DNA of 64,000 nt from positions 11,290-75,289 of the forward strand of contig VSOC01000005.1 of the NCBI GenBank assembly GCA_009774615.1. The letters run 5' to 3'. The position numbers and the translations under genes were made by a program. The notes beneath the pieces were generated by a model, which had not been told where the DNA came from, searched no databases, and was given only the letters and a program-made list of their open reading frames with translations. Positions 7,564 to 17,555 of this stretch are shown in pieces. This DNA is from Lachnospiraceae bacterium. GTDB taxonomy: Bacteria; Bacillota; Clostridia; Lachnospirales; Lachnospiraceae. Within the stretch, counting starts at the first letter, position 1. Every line of letters starts with the position of its first letter.

Positions 7564-9116
7564 TCTTCCTCTCCTTTCAGCCATCCTTTTGCCATAAACC
7601 ATCGAGATATGGATTTTTTCACAGAAAATCCCAGTTCTTTATATAATGTATAGGCAGCAATGTTTGCATCTGAAACCTGGAGAATGACCTCCTGCTTCCC
7701 CCACGCTGCTGCCAATGCCTCACTCATTGCCAACACACGCTTTGCCAAGCCCTGTCTGCGGTAATCTTCAAACACGCCGATGCTGTCAATCAGCACCCCA
7801 TTTCCCCTCTCCTCCAGCACCAAAACACCAGCCCGCTTATGGCAAAGCGCAATCCAGTACAAATGCCATTTATCATTCGCCAGCCATCCTTCTATTTCAC
7901 TCTCTGTAATCGTTGCGGAATTGGGAACCGAAAAAAAGGTTTCGTTAAGCCCCCGGCAAAACAAAGAAAGTTCCGCCCTCTGCAGCGGCAAAAGCCTTAC
8001 CTGCCCGCATAAATCCGCTTCCTCACTGCAGACCGGCTTTTTCACTTCCGCTTCCAAAAGCCCTGCCTGCCCGCACAAATCAGTCGCCCCGGAGCAGACC
8101 GGCTTCTGCATTTCCAGCATTTCATGGGCAAAGGTAAATGAATAATAACCATAAGCCTTTCCAGGCACTATGCGATCGTCTTCCTTATCGCACACATAAA
8201 CCCAAGTCGCCCCGTTGCGCACAGCCTGGTGTACAAGTCGGGTCAGCAGGCGGTCAAACTCGTCCTTTTCGCAGTGATTGATAAAAAGATAGGCTTTCTT
8301 TTTTTCCGGAACCTCCGCCTGAACTAGCTGATACTCCCAGTGCTTATTTCCTCGCTTAACCACCCTCTCCAGTTCGGTTTCATAGTCCAGACGGATTAAC
8401 GTAAGCCCCTTTGCGAGGAGTGTAGGGCCGGCAGCCTGCCGGTTTCTGGCATCCAGGATTTCTTCCACATGTTCCGGCGGATACAGCCCTGTCCCCACGC
8501 GCAGAAGCGTTCCCGCAATAATTCTGACCATGTTGTAAAGGAAGCCGCTCCCGGTAATACGAATCGTCACCACATCGTCACTCCCGCGCTCAACGGTAAG
8601 ATCATAAATCGTCCGCACCGTTTCCTCTGCCTGCGTCCGCACCGTACAGAAGCTCTTAAAATCATGCTCCCCGATAAGATATGAAGCCGCCCGACGCATT
8701 GCTTTTATATCCATGGGAAAATAACAAAAATAAGTATACAGGCGTCCTACCGGCATATCAATTTTCCGGTTAAGTATTTTGTATTCATAGGTCTTCTTTG
8801 CGTTCTGCTTCCTGGGATGCCAGTTTAAAGGGACTTCACAGGAAGACTGTATCCGGATATCCTCCGGAAGCCGCTGATTTAAGGCAAAACAAATCTTCTC
8901 TGCCGGCATCCGGTTTTCGGTATCGAACACAGCCACATTGCCCAGGGCATGAACGCCGGAGTCCGTGCGGCTTGCCCCAATCACAACAATATTCTCTTTT
9001 AATAAGGAAGACAATGCATTATTTAACACGGCTTCTATCGACAGACCATTCGGCTGCATCTGCCAGCCGTGGTAGTTCGTCCCGTCATAGGCAATAACCA
9101 GTTTTACTCTCTTCAC
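7560..9116 (-). CDS. truA: tRNA pseudouridine(38-40) synthase TruA fused to a GNAT acetyltransferase
   Basis: A 518-residue fusion. Residues 1-~250 are a complete TruA: VIAYDGTNYHGWQMQPNG, the catalytic ASRTDSGVHALG loop with Asp52, GSGFLYNMVRIIAGTLL, and the usual end near AAGPTLLAKGL. It isomerises U38-U40 in tRNA anticodon arms. Residues ~260-518 are a second part ending in a GNAT fold with the acetyl-CoA loop YRRQGLAKRVL and the C-terminal AAYTLYKELGF motif. Between them sit two copies of a KPVCS-x4-DLCGQ-x2-LL repeat. Ordinary TruA proteins stop near 245 residues. GTG start at 9116 with AGGGG upstream. Its stop overlaps the TPR gene start. The acetyl acceptor is unknown. Confidence 0.9.
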   Translation of the reverse strand: MKRVKLVIAYDGTNYHGWQMQPNGLSIEAVLNNALSSLLKENIVVIGASRTDSGVHALGNVAVFDTENRMPAEKICFALNQRLPEDIRIQSSCEVPLNWHPRKQNAKKTYEYKILNRKIDMPVGRLYTYFCYFPMDIKAMRRAASYLIGEHDFKSFCTVRTQAEETVRTIYDLTVERGSDDVVTIRITGSGFLYNMVRIIAGTLLRVGTGLYPPEHVEEILDARNRQAAGPTLLAKGLTLIRLDYETELERVVKRGNKHWEYQLVQAEVPEKKKAYLFINHCEKDEFDRLLTRLVHQAVRNGATWVYVCDKEDDRIVPGKAYGYYSFTFAHEMLEMQKPVCSGATDLCGQAGLLEAEVKKPVCSEEADLCGQVRLLPLQRAELSLFCRGLNETFFSVPNSATITESEIEGWLANDKWHLYWIALCHKRAGVLVLEERGNGVLIDSIGVFEDYRRQGLAKRVLAMSEALAAAWGKQEVILQVSDANIAAYTLYKELGFSVKKSISRWFMAKGWLKGEEE

Positions 9117-9131
9117 TCCCTGCCCCTTTCT

Positions 9132-9163
9132 CCGGTTTTGTTGTGCCCCTTGTCAAAAACCGG
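9132..9163 (-). other. Inverted repeat between ecfT and truA
   Basis: CCGGTTTT and AAAACCGG flank a 16-nt loop just upstream of the truA ribosome site, without a T tract. It would fold in the polycistronic mRNA and could be a processing or stability site. Confidence 0.4.
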
Positions 9164-9180
9164 ATTTAGTTTTTTTCTAT

Positions 9181-9987
9181 CTACCCCAGCGAAACAAAGC
9201 GCAGCCCGATAATCCCGGCAAAATATAGAAGAAGAAGCAGATAGGCCATCCGATCCCTTGACGCATAGTGCAGAGGCTTCATCTTCGTTCTTCCGCTTCC
9301 GCCCCGGTAACACCTGGCTTCCATAGCCATCGCCAGATCCGTAGCCCGCCGAAAAGCCGAGATAAACAGCGGCACCAAAAGAGGAATCATCGCTTTTGCC
9401 TTCTGGATCAGGTTTCCGCTCTCAAAATCAGCCCCTCTTGCCATCTGCGCCTTCATGATTTTATCCGTTTCTTCCACCAAAATCGGAATAAAACGCAGAG
9501 CGATGGACATCATCATCGAGATTTCATGCACCGGAACCCCCACCTTGTGCAGCACGCCAAGGCTTTTTTCCAGCCCGTCCGTCAGGGCATTCGGTGTTGT
9601 GGTCAATGTCATTATCGTCGAACCCAAAACCAGATAAACCAGGCGAACAGCCATAAACCCGGCCATCTTCAAGCCCTCACGGGTAATTTTAAAAATCCAG
9701 AACTGAACCAGAACCTCTCCCCGGGTTAAAAATAAATTAAAGCTGACACTGATAAGAAGAAGAAATAAAATCGCCTTAAGTCCCCTCACCATAAAGGAAA
9801 ACGGAACCTTCGTCATCCGGATAACCGATGCCAGCACAACCGTTGCCAGAAGATAACCCCAGATATTATTGGAAAAAAACAAAGAAAGAATAAATACCAG
9901 GGTTCCAAATAATTTCGTCCTGGGGTCAAGACGGTGAATCACCGAATCCACCGGATAGTACTGCCCCAATGTAATTTCTCTCAGCAT
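9181..9987 (-). CDS. ecfT: ECF transporter transmembrane (T) component
   Basis: A 268-residue integral membrane protein. It links the two ATPases to interchangeable substrate-binding S proteins in energy-coupling-factor vitamin/metal importers. Family marks: the N-terminal LGQYYPVDSVIHRLDPRTKL, several membrane helices, and two Ala-Arg-Gly-type coupling motifs, AQMARGADFES and AMEARCYRGG. The ATG at 9987 with GGGAG nine bases upstream is preferred over the earlier frame start, which lies inside ecfA2. It follows ecfA2 by 2 bp. No S component lies nearby, so this is a group II (shared) module. Confidence 0.93.
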   Translation of the reverse strand: MLREITLGQYYPVDSVIHRLDPRTKLFGTLVFILSLFFSNNIWGYLLATVVLASVIRMTKVPFSFMVRGLKAILFLLLISVSFNLFLTRGEVLVQFWIFKITREGLKMAGFMAVRLVYLVLGSTIMTLTTTPNALTDGLEKSLGVLHKVGVPVHEISMMMSIALRFIPILVEETDKIMKAQMARGADFESGNLIQKAKAMIPLLVPLFISAFRRATDLAMAMEARCYRGGSGRTKMKPLHYASRDRMAYLLLLLYFAGIIGLRFVSLG

Positions 9988-9989
9988 AT

Positions 9990-10841
9990 TTATCTTCTCC
10001 CATCCCACGCCTTTAAAATCGCATCCCTCGCCTCTTTAACCGTGGTCAAATCAGCGCTGATCGCGGCACCGCCTTCCCGCAGTTCCTGAACAATATAGGT
10101 AATCTGCGGCGCTGCAAGCCCCATCTTTTCCAGTTCTTTATAATGAAGGAAAACCTCCCTGGGCTTTCCGTCAAAGGCCAGTTCGCCGTGGTTCATCACC
10201 AGAAGGCGGTCGGCATACTTTGCCATATCCTCCATACTGTGGGAAACCAGGATAATGGTCATCTTATTCTGCTTATGGAGAAGAGAAATCTCGTCTAAAA
10301 TCTCATCCCTGCCCCTGGGGTCTAATCCGGCGGTAGGTTCATCCAAAATCAGCACTTCCGGCTTCATCGCCAGAACCCCGGCGATAGCAACCCGGCGCTT
10401 CTGTCCTCCCGACAGTTCAAAAGGGGACTGGCGATAAAAATGCTCGTCCAAACCCACCTGCTCTAATGCCTCCTTTGCCCGGGTTTCGACTTCTTCCCTG
10501 GAAAGCCCCAGATTCTTCGGCCCAAAGCATACATCCGTAAATACGTCAATCTCAAACAACTGGTGCTCCGGATACTGAAAAACCAGACCGACCTTGCTTC
10601 GCAGAACCTTCTTGTCACAGCCTTCCCTATCGATATTCTCCCCGTTATAGGAAATCGTCCCGCTGCTTGCCTTTAATAAGCCGTTTAAGTGCTGAATCAA
10701 GGTGGACTTGCCCGATCCGGTGTGTCCGATCAGCCCGATAAATTCCCCGTCTTCTATAGTAAAATTTACGTCCTTTAATGCATACTGTTCAAACGCCGTG
10801 CCCTGGCCGTAAATATGGTTAAGATGTTCAACTTTAATCAC
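9990..10841 (-). CDS. ecfA2: ECF transporter ATPase EcfA2
   Basis: A 283-residue ABC-type ATPase: Walker [10 protein letters not shown] (~39-47), Q-loop [11 protein letters not shown], signature [13 protein letters not shown], Walker [14 protein letters not shown]-loop SHSMED. Pairs with EcfA1 to power uptake through EcfT. GTG start at 10841 with GGGAGG upstream, overlapping the 3' end of ecfA1 by 8 bp, which implies translational coupling. Confidence 0.95.
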   Translation of the reverse strand: MIKVEHLNHIYGQGTAFEQYALKDVNFTIEDGEFIGLIGHTGSGKSTLIQHLNGLLKASSGTISYNGENIDREGCDKKVLRSKVGLVFQYPEHQLFEIDVFTDVCFGPKNLGLSREEVETRAKEALEQVGLDEHFYRQSPFELSGGQKRRVAIAGVLAMKPEVLILDEPTAGLDPRGRDEILDEISLLHKQNKMTIILVSHSMEDMAKYADRLLVMNHGELAFDGKPREVFLHYKELEKMGLAAPQITYIVQELREGGAAISADLTTVKEARDAILKAWDGRR

Positions 10842-11712
10842 TCGCTTTTCCTCCCGTTTCTCTCAGCAATGGAAGCAGATGTTCTAAAAGTTCTTCTCTG
10901 GTCAAAATCCCGTCCGGAAGAGGCATACCGGCCTTTTTCAGTTCATAGGCCAGTTCAGTCACCTGCGGCACATCCAGACGGTAAGCTTTTAACTGTTCCA
11001 CCTGAGAAAAGATCTCCCGCGGTGTTCCGTCCATAACGATTTTTCCGCCGTCCATCACAATCACCCGATCGGCATCCACCACTTCCTCCATATAGTGCGT
11101 AATCAAAAGAACAGTAATTCCCTCCTTCCGATTAAGTTCCCGCACTGTCCGAACCACTTCCTTTCGCCCGTTGGGGTCCAGCATTGCCGTTGGCTCATCC
11201 AGGACAATACACTGCGGCTTCATCGCCATCACCCCGGCTATCGCCACCCTCTGCTTTTGTCCTCCGGAGAGCTTATTCGGGGATTTCATCCGGTAAGCAC
11301 TCATCCCCACGGCCTCCAGGCTCTCATCCACCCGACGCCAGATTTCCTCGGTAGGCACACCCAGGTTTTCCGGACCAAAGCCCACATCTTCCTCCACAAT
11401 ATTTCCGATAATCTGGTTATCCGGGTTCTGGAACACCATTCCTGCCGTCTTGCGCACATCCCAGATATACTTATCCTCCTTCGTATCCATATCCGAAATC
11501 CAGACCGTCCCTTCCGTGGGCAGTAATATCCCATTAATATGCTTGGCAAATGTAGACTTTCCCGAACCGTTATGTCCCAGAACAGCCACAAAGTCCCCCT
11601 TCTTAATATCCACATCCACCTGGTCAATCGCCCGGTTTACCTCTTCCACCCTGTCTTCTTCATCCCGCCGGATATATTCAAAAATCAGCCTGCTTGCCCG
11701 TATAATTCCCAT
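10834..11712 (-). CDS. ecfA1: ECF transporter ATPase EcfA1
   Basis: A 292-residue ABC ATPase with Walker [10 protein letters not shown] (~46-54), Q-loop [11 protein letters not shown], signature [13 protein letters not shown], Walker [13 protein letters not shown] and H-loop ITHYMEE. The QNPDNQ Q-loop is typical of EcfA1. I took the ATG at 11712 behind GAGGAG; a GTG 12 bp upstream is the alternative. First gene of ecfA1-ecfA2-ecfT-truA-TPR. No strong promoter was found in 11713-11834. Confidence 0.95.
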   Translation of the reverse strand: MGIIRASRLIFEYIRRDEEDRVEEVNRAIDQVDVDIKKGDFVAVLGHNGSGKSTFAKHINGILLPTEGTVWISDMDTKEDKYIWDVRKTAGMVFQNPDNQIIGNIVEEDVGFGPENLGVPTEEIWRRVDESLEAVGMSAYRMKSPNKLSGGQKQRVAIAGVMAMKPQCIVLDEPTAMLDPNGRKEVVRTVRELNRKEGITVLLITHYMEEVVDADRVIVMDGGKIVMDGTPREIFSQVEQLKAYRLDVPQVTELAYELKKAGMPLPDGILTREELLEHLLPLLRETGGKASD

Positions 11713-11834
11713 AATGCTCCTCACTGACGCCTTTCATCTAATCGCCTGTTCCATGTTTTCATGGCTCTTTTCACGACTCCTGTTACACGTTTTCCATTGT
11801 AGTAGATTATCCTCTGTTCGTCAAGGAAAAGGAC

Positions 11835-11867
11835 ATAAAAAAGGAAGCGCCCATCTCTGACACTTCC
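11835..11867 (-). terminator. Terminator after the two cell-wall-binding genes
   Basis: GGAAGTG/CGCTTCC, a 7-bp stem with an 11-nt loop (11843-11867), is followed by TTTTTTATG on the minus strand. Confidence 0.75.
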
Positions 11868-11943
11868 CATCATTTACTCAGTTCAATGTTTTAAAACTGC
11901 TCTGGTATCCACAAGGGTGTTTTCTAAGCCGCCCGTATTCTCC

Positions 11944-13020
11944 TCAGCGATTCCCGATCAGCCGTCCGTCTTTTCCCAGACTGTAGCCTTCAATCACGGT
12001 ATCGACAGCCATGCTTCCGTCCGGATTCATGTAATACCACTCGCCAGGGTTGGACTGAATCCATCCGGTCTGCATCTGACCGTCCGTATTAAAATAATAC
12101 CATAAGCCCTGAACTTCCTTCCAGCCCATCGTCATCTTTCCCTGGTCATCCATATAATACCAGAAGCCCTTGTCCTTATCCTCAAACCAGCCAGTCACAA
12201 CATAGCCGTTTTCATCAAAGTAATACCACTCACCCAGAATCATCTGCCACTGGGAGGAAGGTGAGCCTCCGGCTGCCAGACGGTACTTTCGCCCTTTCTG
12301 GTCATTCTGCCAGGAACCGCCGATATCTCCCAGTTCATCGCTGTCCATCGTCAGCGTATCTTCGGAATTCACATATTCCCCGGTCAGCAGGTATTTTCTT
12401 TCTTCAGTAGTTTTTCCCTTCGCCCGGACAGCATAGTAATAATCGCCCTCCGACTTAATGTACGGGGCAAGATCAATACTGGTTGCCGTCGTTTCCAAGG
12501 TCTTAATCCAGGTATCGTCCTGATAAATACGAATCTCGTACTGTGTCGCATAGGGAACCTTTTTCCAGCTTGCCCTGGTCTTTTTTGCGTCGCCCCAGCC
12601 GGCTTCCTCCGTCACACCCAGCTTAACCTTGGGCGTATAGCGGATCTTTACTTCCAGAACCTCAGGATTCTCCTTATCGGCATCAGCGCCCCGAAAATCT
12701 GCACCGCTCACACTGCACTTGCTGCCGGAATAGCTGCTCTCAAATTCGCGGTCGCTTGCTGCGGTAATGGTCAGCGTCCCAAAAACCGCTTTCCCCGGCT
12801 TCCAGTCCTCGACATCCTTACTCCAATGAACCTGCGACAGTTCACAGCTTGAAGGAGAAACCGAAATCTTCGGCTCCGTTAAAATACCGTCCTCCGCGCT
12901 GTTCTCCACGGTAATGCTTAAGTTGCTCACTTTCGTCGCCCCATAAGCGGTAAATACGGTTCCCAACACCGCAAGCCCTGCCGTTATCCCCACCAGGGCC
13001 TTTTTCCATCCAAACTTCAT
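11944..13020 (-). CDS. Secreted protein with Fn3-like domain and C-terminal cell-wall-binding repeats
   Basis: 358 residues from the ATG at 13020, which has GGAGG seven bases upstream; an upstream in-frame ATG at 13041 lacks a ribosome site. A signal peptide (WKKALVGITAGLAVLGTVF ... AYGA) is followed by an unrecognised beta-rich domain and an Fn3-like stretch (ARASWKKVPYATQYEIRIY). At least four aromatic GW-type repeats follow (EWYYFDENGYVVTGW, FWYYMDDQGKMTMGW, LWYYFNTDGQMQTGW, EWYYMNPDG). Such repeats anchor proteins to cell-wall teichoic or related polymers. It follows a paralogue of the same layout by 76 bp and shares its promoter. Confidence 0.85.
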   Translation of the reverse strand: MKFGWKKALVGITAGLAVLGTVFTAYGATKVSNLSITVENSAEDGILTEPKISVSPSSCELSQVHWSKDVEDWKPGKAVFGTLTITAASDREFESSYSGSKCSVSGADFRGADADKENPEVLEVKIRYTPKVKLGVTEEAGWGDAKKTRASWKKVPYATQYEIRIYQDDTWIKTLETTATSIDLAPYIKSEGDYYYAVRAKGKTTEERKYLLTGEYVNSEDTLTMDSDELGDIGGSWQNDQKGRKYRLAAGGSPSSQWQMILGEWYYFDENGYVVTGWFEDKDKGFWYYMDDQGKMTMGWKEVQGLWYYFNTDGQMQTGWIQSNPGEWYYMNPDGSMAVDTVIEGYSLGKDGRLIGNR

Positions 13021-13096
13021 CTGCATCCTCCATTCATTCAAAGGAAACTTTGCTGCTGCAGCATAGAAACAGCGGCAAATTCATCAACCAAAGCCT

Positions 13097-14332
13097 TTAC
13101 TTGCGCCAGATTCCTTCTGCATCCAGGTAAAATCCGTCTACCCAGGTATTCGCTGCCCGAATTCCCGTTCCCGGGTAGAAATAAAACCAGTTTCCGTCCA
13201 CCGGATACCATCCTTCCACCCGTGCACCGTCCTCATTCATATAATAAATATTTCCGTCGGCAATTACCCAGTTTTTCTTCACCAGCATACCTTCAAAGGC
13301 ATCCGGCGTAGGATTCAGATAGTAATAGGCATTCCCGGATCTCACCCAGCCGGTCAGCATCGCACCGCTTTCATCCAGGTAATAGGACTGGCCGTTGCGC
13401 ACCTGCCAGCCGGTCAGCATCCATCCGTTCGCATCGAATAAGTACCACTTTCCCTCCCAGGCCAGCCACTCATCCTTGGGACAGGTTCCGTCCGGATAGC
13501 GGAAAAACCATAAATTCCCGCTTTTATTCCAGCCCACGTTCAGCATACCGCCGGACGGGGTAGTGTCTGGATTCTGCATATTTCCATCGGACACATCTTC
13601 CTGCGCCAGATAAATTTCATCCGAACTTACCCATTCGCTTCTCTTCCCGTACTTCTCTTCATCGGCATTCTTGGGAATCACACGAACCCGGAAGCTATAG
13701 CTCCCTGCCTTGGTCATATAGGGATAAAAATTATAGCTGGTTCCCGTCGTTTCCGCCTTATGAACCTGCGAATTTCCGCGGTAAAGCGCTACCTCATACC
13801 TATAGGAATCATCTGCGCCGGAAAGCCGCCATCTTGCCCTTCCGTAGCCGCCGCTGTTCCAGAAGACCTCGTCCGGTGCCTCAAACTGCCCCTTAATCGG
13901 GCTTAACTCCAGGGTGACAATCAGCTTTCGATTGCTGATGGAAGCAGAAATAAAGGTTCCTCCGCTAATTTTAACATTGCTGGAGTAATAGCCGCCCTTA
14001 AACCTGCGCTCCTCATAGTCCGAAGCTTCCAGCCACACCTTCATCCTCGGCTTGTCGCCGACCTTTAATTCCTTGTTCTTCGATGTGACCCACTCCGCCT
14101 TTTCAATCCCGTAATAACTGCTGGTCGAATATACGAAAGCAGCATCGGAACTGTCCTTATCACCGATAACAATATCCGGCAGGGTATCTCCCACCTCAAT
14201 ATCATTCATCCCCACACGTAAATTTACGGAACTAATCGTAGATGCTCCATACACGGTTGCTGCACCGCTAAATGTCATTAAAAGACAAAGCGTCAACAGC
14301 CCACTCAGGATTTTTCTTACCCTTTTCATCAT
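13097..14332 (-). CDS. Secreted cell-wall-binding-repeat protein (paralogue of the downstream gene)
   Basis: 411 residues. Signal peptide (ILSGLLTLCLLMTFSGAATVYGA), a domain with the same layout as its neighbour (GRARWRLSGADDSYRYEVALY aligns with the Fn3-like part), then five or more wall-binding repeats (KWYLFDANGWMLTGW, SYYLDESGAMLTGW, IYYMNEDGARVEGW). The shared architecture and adjacency indicate tandem duplication. GGAGGG lies just before the ATG pair at 14332. Transcribed from the promoter at 14425-14454. Probable role: surface protein; no catalytic motif is visible. Confidence 0.85.
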   Translation of the reverse strand: MMKRVRKILSGLLTLCLLMTFSGAATVYGASTISSVNLRVGMNDIEVGDTLPDIVIGDKDSSDAAFVYSTSSYYGIEKAEWVTSKNKELKVGDKPRMKVWLEASDYEERRFKGGYYSSNVKISGGTFISASISNRKLIVTLELSPIKGQFEAPDEVFWNSGGYGRARWRLSGADDSYRYEVALYRGNSQVHKAETTGTSYNFYPYMTKAGSYSFRVRVIPKNADEEKYGKRSEWVSSDEIYLAQEDVSDGNMQNPDTTPSGGMLNVGWNKSGNLWFFRYPDGTCPKDEWLAWEGKWYLFDANGWMLTGWQVRNGQSYYLDESGAMLTGWVRSGNAYYYLNPTPDAFEGMLVKKNWVIADGNIYYMNEDGARVEGWYPVDGNWFYFYPGTGIRAANTWVDGFYLDAEGIWRK

Positions 14333-14424
14333 CTTCCCTCCATGTTATGCCAGAGTGCTCTCCTGATTATGTTTTTGTCAAGTCTGCACAATTTACGATT
14401 CTTGGTATTGCTTTATTTAGCTAT

Positions 14425-14454
14425 ATTATAGTCAACCAACCGCCCGATCGTCAA
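14425..14454 (-). promoter_or_regulatory. Promoter of the two-gene cell-wall-binding operon
   Basis: TTGACG (14454-14449) and TATAAT (14430-14425) with an 18-bp spacer on the minus strand, ~90 bp upstream of the first ATG. Confidence 0.8.
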
Positions 14455-14536
14455 CTTACAATATTCTGTCATTTCCTTACAGAGAACAAAAGGAGTTATT
14501 AAATTTGCCGTGATGCATCTGTTATTCATTTCCAAT

Positions 14537-14580
14537 AAAAAACTGCCCTGCTTATCCACTCGTTAAGCAAGACAGTTTTT
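14537..14580. terminator. Terminator at the end of the ribosomal superoperon
   Basis: A long stem, AAAAACTGCC-CTGCTTA against TAAGCA-AGACAGTTTTT, has T tracts on both strands. It lies ~65 bp after the rplQ stop codon. Confidence 0.85.
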
Positions 14581-14646
14581 TCTGCAATATTCTTATCCGG
14601 TAAAGGCAATCGTTCTTCCCTAAACCGAATATAAAACTCTGTTTCT

Positions 14647-15183
14647 TTATACCAGTTCCAGCAATACTTCCATCGCTGCATCGCCCTTACGCGGCCCAAT
14701 TTTTACGATTCTGGTATAGCCGCCGTTGCGGGAAACATACTTCGGTGCAATCTCGTCGAACAGCTTTGCCACAAGATCTACTTCCTTTGTATTTTTCTTC
14801 TTTCCAGCCGCTGCTGCCGGAACCTCGGTAACGCCGTAAAGCACCTTTAACATCTGGCGGCGGGCATGAAGGCGGGAAGCGTTATCCTTCTTGATTTCCT
14901 TCTCTACTTCGTCAAAAACGGTTACTTTCTTGCCGTCTACGACTTCCTTGACTCTCTTGCCGTCCTTGTCCCTGCGCGGAACCTTTGCGGTTACTTTTAC
15001 GGTTTCATAGTTGTCTTTTTCTCTTACTGCCATGGCAATTAAACCCTCAGCAACCTTGCGGATTTCCTTTGCTCTGGTTTCTGTGGTTCTGATCTTTCCA
15101 TGATAAAGTAAAGCCGTTACCTGGCTTCTGATTAATGCTTTTCTCTGGGAAGAAGTTCTTCCTAATTTTCTATATCCAGCCAT
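14647..15183 (-). CDS. rplQ: 50S ribosomal protein L17, enlarged clostridial form
   Basis: 178 residues against ~120 in Bacillus. The start ([40 protein letters not shown]) and end ([23 protein letters not shown]) are canonical L17. The extra length is a Lys/Asp-rich insert ([20 protein letters not shown]) in mid-protein plus an Ala/Lys stretch. I recall the same insert as usual in Lachnospiraceae L17, so it is a lineage marker. Last gene of the superoperon. Confidence 0.96.
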   Translation of the reverse strand: MAGYRKLGRTSSQRKALIRSQVTALLYHGKIRTTETRAKEIRKVAEGLIAMAVREKDNYETVKVTAKVPRRDKDGKRVKEVVDGKKVTVFDEVEKEIKKDNASRLHARRQMLKVLYGVTEVPAAAAGKKKNTKEVDLVAKLFDEIAPKYVSRNGGYTRIVKIGPRKGDAAMEVLLELV

Positions 15184-15424
15184 AATTTATTCCTCCATTT
15201 CCTGTTTCAGGCATTTGTCTTATACGGTAAAACCGCCTGCCTTACATCGTTGATGATAACATGGAGAGGGTGCCGCGCCCTTTGGTCTTACCGGCACCGT
15301 CTTCCAAACAGCCGAACTACCCGTCCACGCATCATCGGGCTTACTGGCCGGGCAGATTACTAACTTTTCCTGCTTTGTATCCCCTGCTTTCACGAACGTT
15401 TAAGCACCGTAATCAGGCAAAGGA
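15184..15424 (-). other. Unusually long rpoA-rplQ spacer with a G+C-rich hairpin
   Basis: 241 bp without a gene inside an otherwise compact operon. On the minus strand GTGCC...GGCAC brackets a G+C-rich stretch (15270-15300). No tRNA, promoter consensus or ORF is convincing. A processing or regulatory RNA is possible. Confidence 0.35.
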
Positions 15425-16384
15425 TTATTCGTCACTGGGATTTAACTGCAGACCCAGTTCTTTCAGCTTGTTTAATACCTCTTCCAAAGACTTGCGGCCT
15501 AAGTTTCGTACCTTCATCATATCCTCGGAAGTTCTGTTGCAAAGTTCTTCCACAGTATTAATGCCGGCCCTCTTTAAGCAGTTATACGAACGAACGGAAA
15601 GTTCCAGTTCGTCGATATTCATCTCCAGAACCTTTTCCTTCTCGTTATCTTCCTTCTCCACCATAACCTCTGCGGTCTTGGCGTTCTCCGAAAGATCGAT
15701 GAACAGGTTCAAATGCTCGCTTAATACCTTGGCTGCCAGGCTGACGGCCTCGTCGGGCGCTAAGGTACCATTGGTGAATACATCCAGCGTCAGCTTATCG
15801 TAATCGGTAACCTGGCCCACACGGGTATTCTCAACAATCATGTTTACGCGCTCAACCGGAGTGTAGATGGAGTCCACGGCAATCACGCCAATCGGAAGCT
15901 CCTCACTCTTATTCTTGTCCGCGCTCACATAGCCCCTGCCCTTGGTGATGGTCAGCTCCATATAGAACTTGCTGTCCGCTCCGCCGCTTACGGTAGCGAT
16001 AGTCTGGTCGGGATTCATAATCTCGATATCGGCATCTGCCTGGATATCTGCACCGGTGATCACACCGTCCCCTTCAAATTCAATATAGGCAATCTTTGGT
16101 TCACTGGTATCGCTGCTGTTTTTTATGGATAAGCTTTTGATGTTCATAATGATTTCTGTTACATCCTCTTTTACGCCGGGAATGGAACTGAACTCATGCA
16201 GAACGCCGTCGATTTTCACCTGGCTGACTGCTGCACCCGGTAAGGAAGAAAGCATTATTCTCCTGAGGGAATTACCCAAGGTGGTGCCATAGCCTCTTTC
16301 CAAGGGTTCAACTACAAACTTTCCGTACTTCTTATCTTCTGAAATTTCTGCAATTTCAATGTTTGGTTTTTCAAAATCGAACAC
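15425..16384 (-). CDS. rpoA: DNA-directed RNA polymerase alpha subunit
   Basis: 319 residues. The N-terminal domain has [20 protein letters not shown] and LSSLPGAAV, the dimerisation and beta/beta' contact region. The C-terminal domain ([37 protein letters not shown]) contacts UP elements and activators. Normal length, 39 bp after rpsD. Confidence 0.97.
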   Translation of the reverse strand: MFDFEKPNIEIAEISEDKKYGKFVVEPLERGYGTTLGNSLRRIMLSSLPGAAVSQVKIDGVLHEFSSIPGVKEDVTEIIMNIKSLSIKNSSDTSEPKIAYIEFEGDGVITGADIQADADIEIMNPDQTIATVSGGADSKFYMELTITKGRGYVSADKNKSEELPIGVIAVDSIYTPVERVNMIVENTRVGQVTDYDKLTLDVFTNGTLAPDEAVSLAAKVLSEHLNLFIDLSENAKTAEVMVEKEDNEKEKVLEMNIDELELSVRSYNCLKRAGINTVEELCNRTSEDMMKVRNLGRKSLEEVLNKLKELGLQLNPSDE

Positions 16385-16423
16385 GAATAGCCCCTCCTTT
16401 TAGGGTGAATCATCAAAGCTTAA

Positions 16424-17017
16424 TTATTTGGAGTACAACTCGACGATAAGCATCTCATTTACCGGAACGTCAATCTCGTCCCTGGTCGGCATCTCCTTTA
16501 CTACTCCTCTTAAATTCTCCTGCTCTGCCTCTAACCAAGCCGGAACCATGCGGCCGCCGGTTACTTCCAGGATATCCTTATAGCGCTGTGCGGACTTGCT
16601 CTTCTCGCGAACTTCGATCACATCGCCAGCCTTAACTAAATAAGAAGGAATATTGACACGCTTGCCGTTCACCAAAATATGCTTGTGGTCAACGATCTGT
16701 CTTGCCTCTTTTCTGGTGCGGGCAAAACCCAAACGGTAAACCACGTTATCCAGTCTGGTTTCCAGTAAGATCATCAGGTTTGGACCAGCCATACCTTCCA
16801 TCTTCTCTGCCTTTGCATAGTAGTTGCGGAAAGGCTTCTCTAATACGCCGTAGATGAATTTTGCTTTCTGCTTTTCTCTTAGCTGTAAGCCGTACTCGCT
16901 TACCTTCCTGTTTGCTCTCTTTAACTCTCTGTTGGACTTTTTATCAATTCCTAAATAGATGGGGTCCAGACCTAAGGATCTACATCTTTTAAGAACAGGA
17001 ACTCTATCAACTGCCAC
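16424..17017 (-). CDS. rpsD: 30S ribosomal protein S4, zinc-free form
   Basis: 197 residues with the S4 RNA-binding motif ([38 protein letters not shown]). The N-terminus has a single Cys ([14 protein letters not shown]) rather than a CxxC zinc knuckle, so it is the C-minus form. S4 is a primary 16S binder and often a translational repressor of the alpha operon. Confidence 0.97.
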   Translation of the reverse strand: MAVDRVPVLKRCRSLGLDPIYLGIDKKSNRELKRANRKVSEYGLQLREKQKAKFIYGVLEKPFRNYYAKAEKMEGMAGPNLMILLETRLDNVVYRLGFARTRKEARQIVDHKHILVNGKRVNIPSYLVKAGDVIEVREKSKSAQRYKDILEVTGGRMVPAWLEAEQENLRGVVKEMPTRDEIDVPVNEMLIVELYSK

Positions 17018-17039
17018 TTTCTCTTACCTCCTGATTCGA

Positions 17040-17441
17040 CTAGACTCTTCTGCGCTTTGGTGGACGGCATCCGTTATGGGGAACCGGGGTTACGTCCTTG
17101 ATGCTGGTTACCTCCAGACCACAGGCCTGCAATGCACGGATTGCTGCCTCACGTCCTGAACCTGGACCCTTTACCATAACGTCTACGGATTTCAATCCAT
17201 GGATAAGAGCTGCCTTTGTTGCAGTTTCTGCCGCCATCTGAGCCGCATATGGAGTAGATTTTCTTGAACCTCTAAATCCCAGACCACCAGCACTTGCCCA
17301 AGATAATGCATTACCCTGTGCATCCGTCAATGTTACAATGGTATTATTAAAAGATGACTGGATATGTGCTTGTCCGCGTTCAACGTTTTTCTTTACACGC
17401 TTTTTTGTCACTTTCTTAGCAGTGGACACTTTCTTAGCCAT
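17040..17441 (-). CDS. rpsK: 30S ribosomal protein S11
   Basis: 133 residues with the typical [33 protein letters not shown] and the C-terminal [17 protein letters not shown]. Part of the 30S platform. 22 bp upstream of rpsD, but 114 bp after rpsM. Confidence 0.97.
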   Translation of the reverse strand: MAKKVSTAKKVTKKRVKKNVERGQAHIQSSFNNTIVTLTDAQGNALSWASAGGLGFRGSRKSTPYAAQMAAETATKAALIHGLKSVDVMVKGPGSGREAAIRALQACGLEVTSIKDVTPVPHNGCRPPKRRRV

Positions 17442-17555
17442 TTTAAACTAACCTACTTTCTCATTTTTCTGAATCGTTTTTCCTGTTTTTAAAACATATA
17501 AATCCGATTCGTGTTCTTAGTTACCTTACTTACGCTTTACTTCTTTTGTCAATGC

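Noticed and set aside
15184..15424. tRNA gene in the rpoA-rplQ spacer
   Set aside because: No cloverleaf, anticodon arm or TTCGA-type T loop in the right spacing could be traced.
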